DNA of 64,000 bases from NCBI RefSeq assembly GCF_000764305.2, contig NW_025941543.1, positions 58,193 to 122,192 on the forward strand, in the 5' to 3' direction. The translations under genes were made by a program, and so were the position numbers. The notes under the pieces were generated by a model, which saw nothing but the letters and a program-made list of their open reading frames with translations, did not search any database and was not told the origin of the DNA. Origin of the DNA: Hyalella azteca. Its lineage: Eukaryota; Arthropoda; Malacostraca; Amphipoda; Hyalellidae. This document shows positions 1 to 10,440 of the stretch, in pieces (the stretch's first letter is position 1; each line of letters opens with the position of its first letter).

Positions 1-1190
1 GCAACAAACCTGACTCGGCCATATTATCATCACCGACATCACGAGGTTAATGTGGTCGAGTTCCTTATTTAATAACAATCTCTTTGCTATTAAATTATTT
101 ACAGTGTACATGAAGTTTTATTTCACATGAATTTAATGAACGAAAGTAAATACATTTTACATGACAATTACATAAGCACAAATATAACAGGGAATAATTA
201 TTATACCTTAAATAAAATTAAAATCAAAATGGTAAATCTAATTGCTCTCTAAAAATTGACAGGGAATTAATAAAAACATATTATTTCATGTAATGATTTC
301 ATATAAATGCAAGTAGATTCATCGTATTATGACTTACAAAGACCGTAGCAGGACTGTGACGTGACGATGAGACGCACCTCTAAGGAGCCTTCATCGAAAT
401 GATGCCCAAAGAGCGGGTAAGTCATCAGTGATAAGCAATAGTCGACTTCAAGTCTTCGAGCCCTCCGATATAGTGCGACTGTTTGCACGATAAAAACTTC
501 GAACGTTTTTTTGAAACATTCTCTGCCATTTCAATTGTCTCAGACTAAACAAAACTGCACCTCATGAAATGGAATGTTCTGTGGCGGCTGAGTGCTAATG
601 ACTTCTATAGCGACAATTGAAAATATCAGCCCCCTACATAGTATGGCGATACCTTTGTTGTGGTATTCAATGAATACGGATATGAGTGTAATCCAAAATA
701 GAGAATTCAGCATGCAAATAAATCGAAAATGGTAAAATAGCGTGTGTCATCTCGACCAAGCACCGGCAACCTGTACGGCCGGGCCTTGCTGAACCGTGTT
801 TCACATTTAATGTAAGAGTTAGGACTCATATAGCGTGAGGAGCATATTCACAACAATATGAAATCGGCAGCTCTTCAAGAACTTTATTAGCTATCAACTC
901 TTAGCTACTGAACACTTTTCTGAGTTCATGCGTATACCTGCAGATAATTGCATGTATCCCAGACTGAACTATTCTCACCACCGAAGTCACAAATATCGCG
1001 TAGCTCAGTGCAATATCATGAATACATGGACAATATAACAAATTCATTCAATGACGAATGAACAGCAGTTGATTATTAAATGTATTTAGACACTATCCAA
1101 TCTGAAATGCCAATACAAATTCAAGTTATCCGTAAAAAGCAAATTCCCACACCAGGTCTTCGGATTCAACGAATGCGGTGAGATTTGACT
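1..1190 (+). repeat. Family R1 repeat, first part
   Basis: From about base 35 this matches 32487-33645 base for base with scattered substitutions and small indels. Both copies include a GC-richer patch (about 748-826) that also occurs near 12325 and, inverted, near 63640. A copy of the short A core, read on the minus strand, lies at about 905-985. No coding potential is visible. I do not recognise the family; it could be a long non-autonomous transposon or a segmental duplication. Confidence 0.75.
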
Positions 1191-2165
1191 GTAAAAATGT
1201 AACCGTTTTTCCTTCCCAAGGGATCTTCCAAACACCAACGCAATCGTTTGAAAAGTTTGCTGCTTGGCAATGGATTATTCCATATTCTCTTCAACTGACT
1301 CACCTTTACTTGACAATATCAATGATAAATATGAAGCGAATAAAGCTTGTGTTTGACTCACAAAACAAATTTCCAACACAGCAGATCGTGGACGTTTACT
1401 GGTTACGTGTGGGTAGAAAAAAATCGTGAATGTAACTCAGTCTTGAGTGTCACCATTCATACCGCAGAACTATATATGGGTATTCAGACCTTGATTTCAG
1501 CTCCTATAATTGCTTGGTTTGCTTGAATACTCTACTTGAATAGCAAGAAAGAATTGTGAATTATTAAACGGTTGTGGCCGCTGTGTGCATAACTAGCAGT
1601 GAAATCTTCCTTCTGTAACCAAAATTCACCAAATACTAGCGGACATATGTACAACTAATTCTTACTATTTAGATAGAGTCGGAATAAGAGAACTCTGGTA
1701 GCGCCTTGAAAAGGAAATACATATATTCATCCAATAGTAGAACAAAGTTTAGGTGAAATCACGATCAATTATATTCTTCCGGGATTTGAAATTAGATCAG
1801 TTTCCTTTTGGATCAGCTCTCTGAAAGTTGATGCTTCATTCATGGAAGAAATTAGGAATTAGGATTCATTCAAGGAAGTAACAGGTCCGTCAGACTCGTG
1901 TAAAGGAGAAACTCATATGAAAATGTAATTATAAACTTATTTGCCAAGCAGCAACTTTTTCAGTCGATGCATGAAACTTTTTAAATCTGTAAAAGATTAA
2001 CCAGAATAGTAATATACAGTAGATATAACTCAACCGCTGAGCATCGAAAATGGGCTGATGATCATGATACCCCATTGATGGTGATGGCAATTATGGTTTG
2101 TGAGGTACAACGTGGCTATTGCAAGCTGTGAAAATACGATAAATAGGCTGCTCCTAGTTTCTGGC
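1191..2165. other. Non-coding stretch missing from the sister R1 copy
   Basis: In the R1 copy at 33646-33656 the sequence passes directly from what matches ~1190 here to what matches ~2165, so this ~970 bp is either inserted here or deleted there. I found no clear terminal repeats or target duplication. The 83-codon ORF at 1178-1429 spans the junction and resembles nothing known. Nothing functional is seen. Confidence 0.5.
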
Positions 2166-3141
2166 GAAATGATTTTCGAAAGTTATTTCTGCTTATTTTA
2201 ATGTCAATAGCTTTTAATTTTCTTTACCGTTCTCATATCTCACCGCATACATGGTGGCTTCGAAGATCTCATATAGGCGATTGCACATTACTGGTAACTC
2301 GTTGACTTTTTCTATTACCGTTTCCCCGGAGGGTAGTTGCTACATACGACTACAAATTACCTGCTGTTCATGTATCAATGAATTTCTATTATTTCGTTCG
2401 TGTAGTCATAATACGTGACTCGGCTGTACGATGATTAAGTGGGTGAGTATGAGAATAGTTTAGTCTGGGATGCAATTGCCTTTGGGAACGCTCTATCATG
2501 CAGACCTTATATAGTGTTCAGCAGCTACGGGCTGGTGACTAACGCAACATTATTTTAGATTTTTTTTTTTCAATTCTAGTAATCGAAATTATTTTGTATC
2601 TCTCGCCGCATATAGGCGAAGATGATATATAGAGGAAATAATTGAAATGAAGCAGTGACGGGTCGAACTCCAATGTACGCGCACGAGGTAAGAATTATAT
2701 CAAATAATTCATATTGATTCGAATTAAACATTTCGAGGTGGCAATCGGTGCTTCATGATTCGCCTCTGTACTACAGTGGCGCGCTCTTCAATATAGATAT
2801 AATGGAAAAATGTCAAGAATAATTATAAGGGATCGATTGTAATAACAATCCCCACACTCTCCTGTGCCCGGAAGTTTTCTGGTGAGAGCTCCGAAGAAAT
2901 TAATTTCCTCCTTGAATGTAACTCATTCATGAGGGTCGCGATTCATTGGCCTAAACCAAGGGCGCCTTGATTTCTACTCATGGATGAGTAAATTTGGTGA
3001 GCTTGAGGCGTCCACGAGATTCATTCTTATTCAGACTCAGCGGAGTAATAATAAATTTTGATTTGATTCGGAACTAAAGTTTGAAAATACGAACAGATTA
3101 TGCCAGAATTTTTGTAAGGTCAGATGTTAATGAATTATTAT
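2166..3141 (+). repeat. Family R1 repeat, second part, with A core
   Basis: Aligns with 33657-34612, and from about 2776 with 40670-41030. It contains an A core at 2448-2528 followed by a degenerate B-like patch near 2740-2790. A conserved GC-richer patch (about 2850-3000) also recurs near 34320-34480, 40740-40900 and 61315-61410. No protein is encoded. Confidence 0.75.
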
Positions 3142-3729
3142 ACCGGTGTAGCAGGACTCTAGGTATCGTGTTATCAGCCACATTGTGGGCCTGAGGGTGT
3201 TTGTTGCAAAGGGTCAGGAAAACAAGGAATTAGTGATGGTCTCCACCTCCCCTACAACCATCACAATCCACCTTTTTATTTGACTTTTCTTTGTTTTTAT
3301 TTAACAATTTATTGAACAGAAACACTACAAGAAGAACAATGCATGCACAGTGGGCAGAAAAGAAAAAGCCAGCGCAAATCCGAGGCACGGGGGTCTATTA
3401 ACCTCAAATAATGGTATGTACCAGCTTGCCTGCTTTACCTAGTCTGAGAAGCAAAAAAATTAAATTAACAAGATAGACCTAAGGAGTGCACTAAATCCAT
3501 AAAAAATGTCACTTACAATAACTTTAACATGTGTAAGTTAGTGACGCATATCAAGCAGTATGCAGTCTACTTATTATGTCAACACTGAAATTTATACTCC
3601 TGCTTTAATTTCATACTTTGATCTCATATGTCGCTGCGTCTCTGGAGAGCGGGGTTTGCGCAGGACCCCTATAGTGGGAAAATCTAAATTCCTCGCAGGA
3701 TCACCGAAATGGGCTTCCCACAACACCGG
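3142..3729. mobile_element. Candidate solo LTR (3147-3725) with target duplication
   Basis: The R1 copies at 34600 and 41030 lack this block, so it is an insertion. It begins TGTAGCAGG and ends CACAACA, the TG...CA ends usual for LTRs. It is flanked by CCGG (3143-3146 and 3726-3729; ACCGG if one more base is counted), which occurs once in the empty site at 41030. About 579 bp, no internal coding region and no obvious terminal inverted repeat beyond TGT/ACA. A solo LTR left by recombination fits best; a cut-and-paste element is less likely. Confidence 0.6.
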
Positions 3730-4560
3730 GAACACATCTTCCATGTCGGTATCATGCGTTGGTGATGCATACATTAATGAAGTTACTTGAGCGATAAAAG
3801 TTTTAGGACAAGTGTCAGAAAATCAATTTAAAGGTGATATCTCAGATGACTCCTGAAATGAATGAATGAAGAATCCAAGTAATCGGATAAAAAACACGGG
3901 GAAATAACGGGAATTATATGAGATTCATTCCAAAATCTACCCAATTGATCGATTGATCACAAATTGCTTAAAGGGGTACTCAACAATTTCTTTAGGGTAT
4001 TAAAATTATACTCGCAAATAGATATGTTTGCGATACAAAATTCATTCCCCTTTTTGGCCAATTATTTCTTGTTATTATAATACAAAATATTCCAGTGCGT
4101 TTTGCGTATTCGAAGCCTTCAAGTGCGCTGCTGTTCAAACTGATAATCACTTTTCCTTTACCATTTCGATGGAGATGATTGGTAACATTTTCGAAAAGAA
4201 TTATTGCTAAGGCACCATCTACGTGGAAAAATTAGTTTGAACTGTACGCATCATTAGTATGTGAACCGTCACATTTGCATGATGCATGAAACGACTATGA
4301 GAATGAAAAATACTATAGTTATTGATAAAATTTGTTACGATCAGTTTCATTTTTGTATTCAGTAGTCGTGAATGTATCGCAAAGCTTCTCGTCCTTTCTG
4401 GGCAAAGAAAAATGCAAGAAATATTGAGTGTGTAATGAGTGCATCTATTAGTCAGGCGGCGTTTTGGCTCATGAACGGCGCAGTGAGACGAATAGCGTCG
4501 TCTTCTGACTTTGTCTCAGTGAGCGCGCCTCAACAAGGGCTCTGGCTTCGGTCCTGCAAT
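3730..4560 (+). repeat. Family R1 repeat, third part
   Basis: Aligns with 34620-35250 and 41040-41750 in the same orientation. The 60- and 106-codon ORFs here are not open at the matching positions of the sister copies, so they are chance. No gene is visible. Confidence 0.7.
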
Positions 4561-4830
4561 AGGCAATCATCGGATCATGTCATGCAAGGCGCCTTCCCCA
4601 ACTGCCGCAAGTTTTCAAATGATTTGTTTACGAAAAAGAATAGAAAATTCAGAATTTTATTACATAAAACCCATTTTATCTTTCTATTGTGATTTTTGAG
4701 GACCGGTTTCGAAATCATGTCATTCATCCCGCCTTTTGAGACCCCCATTGTAGTTAGTATCATGAAATACCAATTACATTATACAGTCAGTTTTGATAGG
4801 TCTTCTCGATTGACCAGTTTTTAGGTCTCC
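4561..4830 (+). repeat. Family D repeat fragment
   Basis: Starts with a GC-rich word centred on GGCGCC preceded by CATGTCATGCA. It runs through sequence shared with 14712-14960 and, inverted, 53400-53640, and ends in a patch that also precedes a hairpin at 36500 and 55820. Non-coding. Confidence 0.6.
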
Positions 4831-5042
4831 AAGAAACAAAAAGTTGCTAGTTAATCATTATTTCCGCAAAACTCGCTCGTATATTTGAATTCTTTATCTC
4901 AAGGTTGTAGTATTTTGATCTAAAAATTGGTTCTTACCACTTACTCCAGCGCCCTAACTCACGGTAACGCAATATTCTAAAGTCGATATTCACCATCGAC
5001 CTCATTAACGTAGCCACATTTTTAGCCCGTGCTAAATAAAAA

Positions 5043-5068
5043 TGGGCAGTAGCCCGTGCTACTGCCCA
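5043..5068. repeat. Perfect 10-bp hairpin private to this copy
   Basis: TGGGCAGTAG (5043-5052) is followed by a 6-base loop and its exact complement (5059-5068). Sister copies near 15250, 35465 and 41985 have the outer words but not the inverted duplication, so it arose here. Confidence 0.85.
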
Positions 5069-5715
5069 TAATAAAAGTTTTAGTCGCCAATCTTCATGCT
5101 GTGTCATTTACTAAACACTTATTAAAAAACTGCCGGTGTACGCACAAAAATGACTTTCTATATATTACTTCTTCTTAAGAGAGTCAAATATCACGCGTAT
5201 TATTTCAATGAGCTATAATATAATAAGGCCAAGCCAAAATCGGAGTAAAAACAGACTACTTACTGTGGATTAGAAAGAGACATCAAGCAGGCGACAAATC
5301 TTTAATGATAGCTAGCTTACTTGTACTTTTATTACAATTACAGAATGCGTTCGCGTAAACGACATGGACAAACCCACAGCCTCTTGTATTCACCACATAG
5401 TCATGATACTGAACTGTGCTGCACAGTTATGCAAATTAGAATTGAAAGTGAAAATAGTTTAGTTTTGGATACAATTGCATGTCGTGGCACTTCTCTAGAC
5501 CGGAGTTCTCAGTAGATATGCATAGGATCGGCAACTGCCATCTTATAATCGATGATAGTAGAAATATAATAGACGATAATAATTTTGGAGCCCGATGGGG
5601 TGGAAGGAGGTTAGGAGTATGAAATTATATGAAATAGCTGTATGCCCCGAAGGCCTGGAGACCCGCTTCGTGTGCTGACGATGACGGGTCACAAAACTTA
5701 ATTGATTTCAAGCTT

Positions 5716-5780
5716 GGGCATCGCTGCTGCCCTCGGCAACCGCCGCCTGATCTAAGGCGCCTTGTCCGACAGCCGCGGAC
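5716..5780 (+). repeat. B core: three adjacent hairpins
   Basis: GGGCA/TGCCC with a 7-base loop (5716-5732), CGGC/GCCG with a 4-base loop (5734-5745) and GTCCG/CGGAC with a 7-base loop (5764-5780). The first two are one base apart; a GGCGCC word separates the second from the third. The block is GC-rich in an AT-rich background. Equivalent blocks are at 15938-16001, 23262-23325, 39534-39601, 42673-42735 and, inverted, 30011-30078, 52379-52442, 56892-56959 and 57936-58003. Function unknown. Confidence 0.7.
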
Positions 5781-5830
5781 ACTTCAATCGCTCAGTCATG
5801 AATAAGCATTCAATGTTTAAACATTAGTTG

Positions 5831-6627
5831 AACATTAAACACAATTTGTTTTACAGTTTTGTTTGTCTAAAACATAAAAACCCATATTGCAAAGTTCCTC
5901 TCACACCGCGAGCATTTTGCCCGGTGTCTATATAGTGTTCATTCTTTGCAAGCCCTTCTTCCAGGTTAATGTATAATAATTTCTTATATTTAATCATGTA
6001 ATAATAGGTAATCTAAGAGCTGCATCAAAATTGGCAGGTTTGTCACATGTTATAACAAAACATTATTACTATATAACCTAATAACAATATTTGAGCACAA
6101 CCTTATATTTGAACATCCAAACTAAAGACGACCTCTACATTATCATAAATTCATACGGCGACTTATGTATCCTAAGTTTCCATCACTGTAGAATTAACGC
6201 GTAGTGGGATGTCAAATGCTTCAACTATTGACTCTTTATTCAACATTCCGCAATCTATTTCTGAAAACAAATTAATAATATACAAACGAACAAATGTAAA
6301 CTATACATAAAAATAAAATCGTAAAACAGTCTTGTATAACAGTTTAATATTTCAATAGAAATATTCAATGACAAAAAGTAAATATATCCTAAGTCGAAAA
6401 ATCGAGCTTGTCGCACCAGTCGCAAGCCATGAAAAGCCACACAAATTAGGGGTTCAAGTAGACCTAGTCTTACTACGCAACGTTTTCTATAATGATATGA
6501 ATTTTTGTGGAATTTTCTATCCTGTTAAATTTTTATTATCTAATAATTTGAACAATTCGAAGCAACATATTGGCAAAGAATATTATATTCGAAATATTTT
6601 GATTCAAAATATTAGCTACGTAGAGTA
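5831..6627 (+). repeat. Family F repeat
   Basis: Matches 23366-23940 on this strand and 56131-56880 inverted. It follows directly after a B core in every case. Its far end is broken by the Tc1-like insertion at the TA dinucleotide 6626-6627, which lies in a region otherwise shared with 23920 and 56130. The 101-codon ORF at 6368-6673 runs into the transposon end and is not real. Confidence 0.7.
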
Positions 6628-6828
6628 CAGCCCGACGCAAAAGGTTAGCCCCCACCCATTTAAAACATCATAACACATCGAGTTTTGCGAGTTTTATTGT
6701 GCAAATGGTGGCAAACGAATCGTCTTGGTCTCAGTAATCAAAATACAATAGACTGTAGTGAAAATGTAATTAGTAATGGAGAAAATGAAAAACACATGTT
6801 TTTGCACCGACGCAAAAGGTTAGCCCCA
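6628..6828. repeat. IR/DR-type transposon end with two direct repeats
   Basis: A ~21-base word starting CCGACGCAAAAGG occurs at 6632-6652 and again at 6807-6827, in the same orientation and 175 bp apart, with the transposase gene just inside. This spacing and arrangement match IR/DR-type Tc1 elements, where the two repeats are transposase-binding sites. Only this end survives. Confidence 0.65.
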
Positions 6829-6887
6829 CTTTGTACACTTTGACATTTTAAGCAAAACAAAACATATGTCAGCTGCAAAACTAAAAG

Positions 6888-7484
6888 TTATTTACCGATA
6901 TGCTCCCCGTTGGCTTTGTAGACATCCAAGCACCGCTTTTCCATGCCCTGAGACAATCTACGGAGGTAGTTGGGCCCAGATTGGACCAGGCGGCTTGAAT
7001 GGCCAACTCGAGTTCTTCCTTCGTGTCATACTGCTTCCCGCAAGGCTTAGACGATCCCAGCCATGTACCCGTAGACGTTCTCAATGGGATTCAGATCGGA
7101 GGACTTGGCTGGCCAGTCCATAACCCGGATTTTGGCACTCTTGAAGAAGGCCTTGGTCGTGCGCGCCGTATGGATTGAGGCATTATCTTGTTGGAAGATG
7201 GCGCCGCGGTGAATTTGGTGGCGGATGACGGGAAGTAGATGGTCCTCGAGCGTTTGGACATAGTCGTCCGCGCACTGGTTGTTTTCGAGGAAGACGAGCT
7301 CGCACGTCCCGTTTGCATGAAATGCCCCCCACACCATTACACTGTCCCCGCCATTTTGACGGCAAAAAGCTGCCTTTGGATCATTCCTGCGGTAATGCCA
7401 GTAGTACTTCAGACCATCTGGGCCATCCAAATTCAATTTCTTCTCATCAGAGAAAATGGTTTTGGCCCAGGTGTCATCACTAGT
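6888..7484 (-). pseudogene. Tc1-like transposase, 3' part, frameshifted
   Basis: Reading leftwards from about 7484, the frame gives the catalytic half of a Tc1-family DDE transposase. It includes a VMVWGAF segment, the second-aspartate motif QQDNASIHTA, and WPAKSSDLNPIENVYG, where Tc1 enzymes normally have the third acidic residue a little downstream of DLNPIE. That frame stops near 7047. The C-terminus continues in other frames (KEELELAIQAAW, then a short tail ending GEHIGK and a stop at 6888-6890), so at least two indels have occurred. The N-terminal DNA-binding half and the first catalytic aspartate region are absent. The gene is inactive. Confidence 0.85.
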
Positions 7485-7490
7485 ACAATG

Positions 7491-7566
7491 TAGCGGTAGC
7501 GGTAGCGCCCGCTACATATTGAGCATGTAGCGGTAGCGGTAGCGGCGCTACATTCCAAAGTAGCGC
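7491..7566. repeat. TAGCGG-rich imperfect palindromic repeat
   Basis: Two ~40 bp units each carry TAGCGG repeated two or three times followed by a complementary CGCTACA, so each can fold back. A related sequence forms the hairpin at 11938-11961. It lies exactly where the Tc1-like element is cut off and may be the terminus of another element, but no second end was found. Confidence 0.55.
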
Positions 7567-7903
7567 TGCCAAGCTCTGTTATAAATTACACATACATTAC
7601 GAAATCAGTATAGTTACATATGAAAACTACTGAACACTGAAACATACACGTTAAATACGGATGCAAATTTAATCTCTAATTGGAGTATTCCCTCATTTCG
7701 CGGATGGTGTTGCAGGAGAGCTGCCACACGTATGAGCCTATCCTCGTCTAGCTGAGACTAAACTGTGGAAAGTACCCATAAACTTCCATAAAACTGACCT
7801 TACTAGGTATTTTTGTTATTCTTAACGTAAAATGCAGTCTAATTAATTTGTATTTGCTGGAGCAGTGGTTGCAGGCAGCTGCGGAACAGGTATGACTTGC
7901 GAT
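7567..7903 (+). repeat. Family G repeat
   Basis: Shared with 20691-20867, 25650-26160, 37560-38000, 50880-51360 and, inverted, 54540-55100. The copy reaches the word GACTTGCGATG and there runs directly into the 31-bp tandem array instead of the usual continuation. Confidence 0.7.
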
Positions 7904-8103
7904 GAACCACTGCACGCCATTAGTTATGTACTGCCAACCACAAACTGCACGCCATTAGTTATGTACTGCCAACCACTGCACAACATTAGTTATGTACTGC
8001 GAACCACTGCACGCCATTAGTTATGTACTGCCAACCACTGCACGACATTAGTTATGTACTGCCAACCACTGCACGCCATTAGTTATGTACTGCCAACCAC
8101 TGC
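7904..8103 (+). repeat. 31-bp minisatellite, about six copies
   Basis: Units of the form AACCACTGCACGCCATTAG plus TTATGTACTGCC recur head to tail with single-base variants (CGCC, CAAC and CGAC at one position); one unit has a small expansion. No open frame or promoter is evident. Confidence 0.9.
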
Positions 8104-8880
8104 ATCAGTTTATGCAGTTTTCGTTTTTTTTCTTTGTGAGTTGGAACATAATTCAAACAGTAAAAGATAGATATAAAATAAATAGAAAAAAATAAAAATG
8201 AATCAATGATCTAGCACATATACTATAAAGGCCTTGTTGGGGCAATTCTTCACCCGGGTTTCTTGAAGCTTACAATGAAGAAGCAGAGCGGGCTCGTCTT
8301 GATGAGACAGAGCCACGGCTCTCAAAAAAGTGTACCAAAATTGCCACATGAGCTCCCACTGTACTTAGTGTCGCGCCATAATTTCCTAAATAATTACTTA
8401 AGGTTTTAATTTGTTGAACACAACTCCTGCTGAGTTATTCTTATTAATTGATGGTGCATGCGTTCTTCACTTCCTTACGAACGCTTTGGCAGGCCCGTCA
8501 AACTTAGCGTCAGTTGCCCCGTATCGAATTATCTGCTAAATACTAAACCTTTGCTTGAATTGCACCGTAAATTAATTTTAAAATTCGGGAACGCTCTACT
8601 TTGATTTGCGGGTTATGTTTTAATCTTTGACTCTTCTTCAACTGTTCAACTTAACCTGTAATGCCAAGGTCTTTTAATATGTTGCGATGCATCAAATATT
8701 TGTAACTCTCTGCAATATCCGAAATATCCAACCTTTGATCATATTTATAGGGAAACTATTTCATGTGGCAGTCCACGAAATAATACTGCAACGCGAGTGT
8801 TCGTAGGCTTCAGGTAGCTGGTAGATGAACGCTCTCCATATATAACTCGTGTTCTTCTTGCGTTTCAGCGGAGGTAATTA
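8104..8880. other. Unassigned AT-rich stretch
   Basis: No coding frame, RNA gene or terminal repeats were recognised. A short piece at 8750-8830 resembles 16460-16550 and is probably a decayed H-family fragment. Otherwise nothing is seen. Confidence 0.5.
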
Positions 8881-10440
8881 ATGACGCTGTCTATAAAATC
8901 ACTGCCTACAAAGTAGCAAGGTGAGAACTGTTGCGTTTGCTTGAGCAGCCTCTGTGAGATATGGGAATAGTTTAGTTTAGTCTATAGACGAAGTTGCTCG
9001 TCGAGATATCGAATCTGTCTGTGCTTTTCAGTAATTCTTTTCAGATGCCAAATTCCATTAGTATCTTCAGTTTATTCTCCTAAATAGACCTGTTATTTAT
9101 GACGGATTAGCTGATTTGACCGCTGCGTGACTCCTCTGATACTTCTTATTGGCATAGAATAAGACGCCGATTCTGTGGTGCGTGATCATTGCTTGGTAGA
9201 ATTATTATCTGGTATTGCAGGTATAACTTAAAGTAAGGAAGGCATCGCTAGTGCTATCTCCCATTAATAAATTATGTCACGAGGCGCCGTCTCCAAGAAG
9301 CCGCTGATATTATTATCTTCCGGTCATGAAGAAGCACAAACCGAAATAGGATATTTGTTTCGCTAATGATTATTATTTCAGTCCTGGGATTGACGTCGTT
9401 TTATTTCTCGTGAGTTTCGATCGTTTAATTATCCGTAACCGAGATAATCATCAACTACATATTGGTGCTTATATCATAGCATATTCTCTTGCTCTAGAGC
9501 CATCATGGAAATATATTTAATTATCATGTGCATTTTAGGAAATTCAACCTGAGAGGTACTCGATTATTTTACACCCGAGTTTTCTCTCATAAAAATTCAA
9601 ACCCTCATCGCACGTCATCATATGTTTTTATTAATCTTTTGAAAATGCGGGTGATACTCATCTTACTGATTATTAATTCGTATGAAGTCTTCCATGACTT
9701 TTCAAACTGTAGAAATGTTATTAGATACATGCATTATCGCATTAAAATTTGTACAGCATCTTGTGGGATAGAGAGAGACATCAAACAGGCGATGCCTGTT
9801 TAGTAATAACTAGATTTTTTATTCCGGGGGGATTTGGCGTTAAATACATCGACAAACTCACAACTTTTTATTATGTGCTCAAAGTTATGATACTGAACTG
9901 AGCTGAGATGTTTGTGACGTCAGGGGAGGGGATGAGAACAGTTAAGTCTGGGATACAATTGCCCGTTATGCTCTCCGACTGCTCCAGTGTTCAGTAGTCA
10001 TGCATATGGTACAACGTCCACCTTTCTTTCTTGTATATATGGAATAAGTAGAAATTCTATAAATTTTTGCGTTCCCTGGGCTTTAAAGCGCCTATGGGAT
10101 TTGTAATGTTGTAGAATGAAGCGTTACCCGTATGAAAGATAGTTTAGGTGCTTCAGGAATTTACAATATCTGGCCACAAACGCGAATTGATTTACAAGGC
10201 CTATGTCCGACAGCCGCGGATATTTCAATCGCTCGGTCACGAAGAAACATTCGATGTTCAAATATTTGTTAAAACGAAGCATATTTCTCTTTGCTAAAAT
10301 CATTGAATAACTCGGCCAAACTAACCTCGTGAGGTCGAATGTTTATGCCGGCGATTGTGCTCCACTGGCGACTCAGCCAATTATATCATAGCGATAACTT
10401 GGGGAATGATATTCCTTATGGGAATGCATCTCAGTGCTTC
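8881..10440 (+). repeat. Two successive A-B type units
   Basis: A divergent A core near 8955 is followed by a divergent B block near 9240-9340, then a standard A core at 9930-10010 and a partial B core (GTCCG hairpin, 10205-10220). The arrangement is shared with 38001-39790 on this strand and 29746-30960 inverted. Near 10320-10385 is a conserved AACCTCGTGAGGTC word also found at 27815, 29905 and 39700. The ORF at 9528-9803 is chance. Confidence 0.7.

Larger units (their letters stand above)
4831..5830 (+). repeat. A-B unit repeat
   Basis: Matches 15060-16015, 41830-42790 and, truncated, 35280-35700 on this strand, and 52331-53340 inverted. The A core is at 5447-5522 and the hairpin-rich B core at 5716-5780. 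This copy alone carries an extra fold-back at 5043-5068. Only chance ORFs occur. Confidence 0.75.
6628..7490 (-). mobile_element. Truncated Tc1-like DNA transposon
   Basis: One terminus is visible. After a TA target dinucleotide (6626-6627) comes CAGCCCGACGC, and the transposase relic lies inside on the minus strand. The opposite terminus is missing: similarity stops near 7484-7490, where a TAGCGG-rich repeat takes over. Insertion at TA and a terminus starting CAG are standard for Tc1/mariner elements. Confidence 0.75.

Noticed and set aside
5716..5780. B core as a tRNA
   Set aside because: Two 5-bp/7-base hairpins look tRNA-like, but loop sequences, spacing and the missing D arm do not fit.
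7904..8103. CRISPR array
   Set aside because: The units are contiguous tandem repeats without unique spacers, in a eukaryotic setting.
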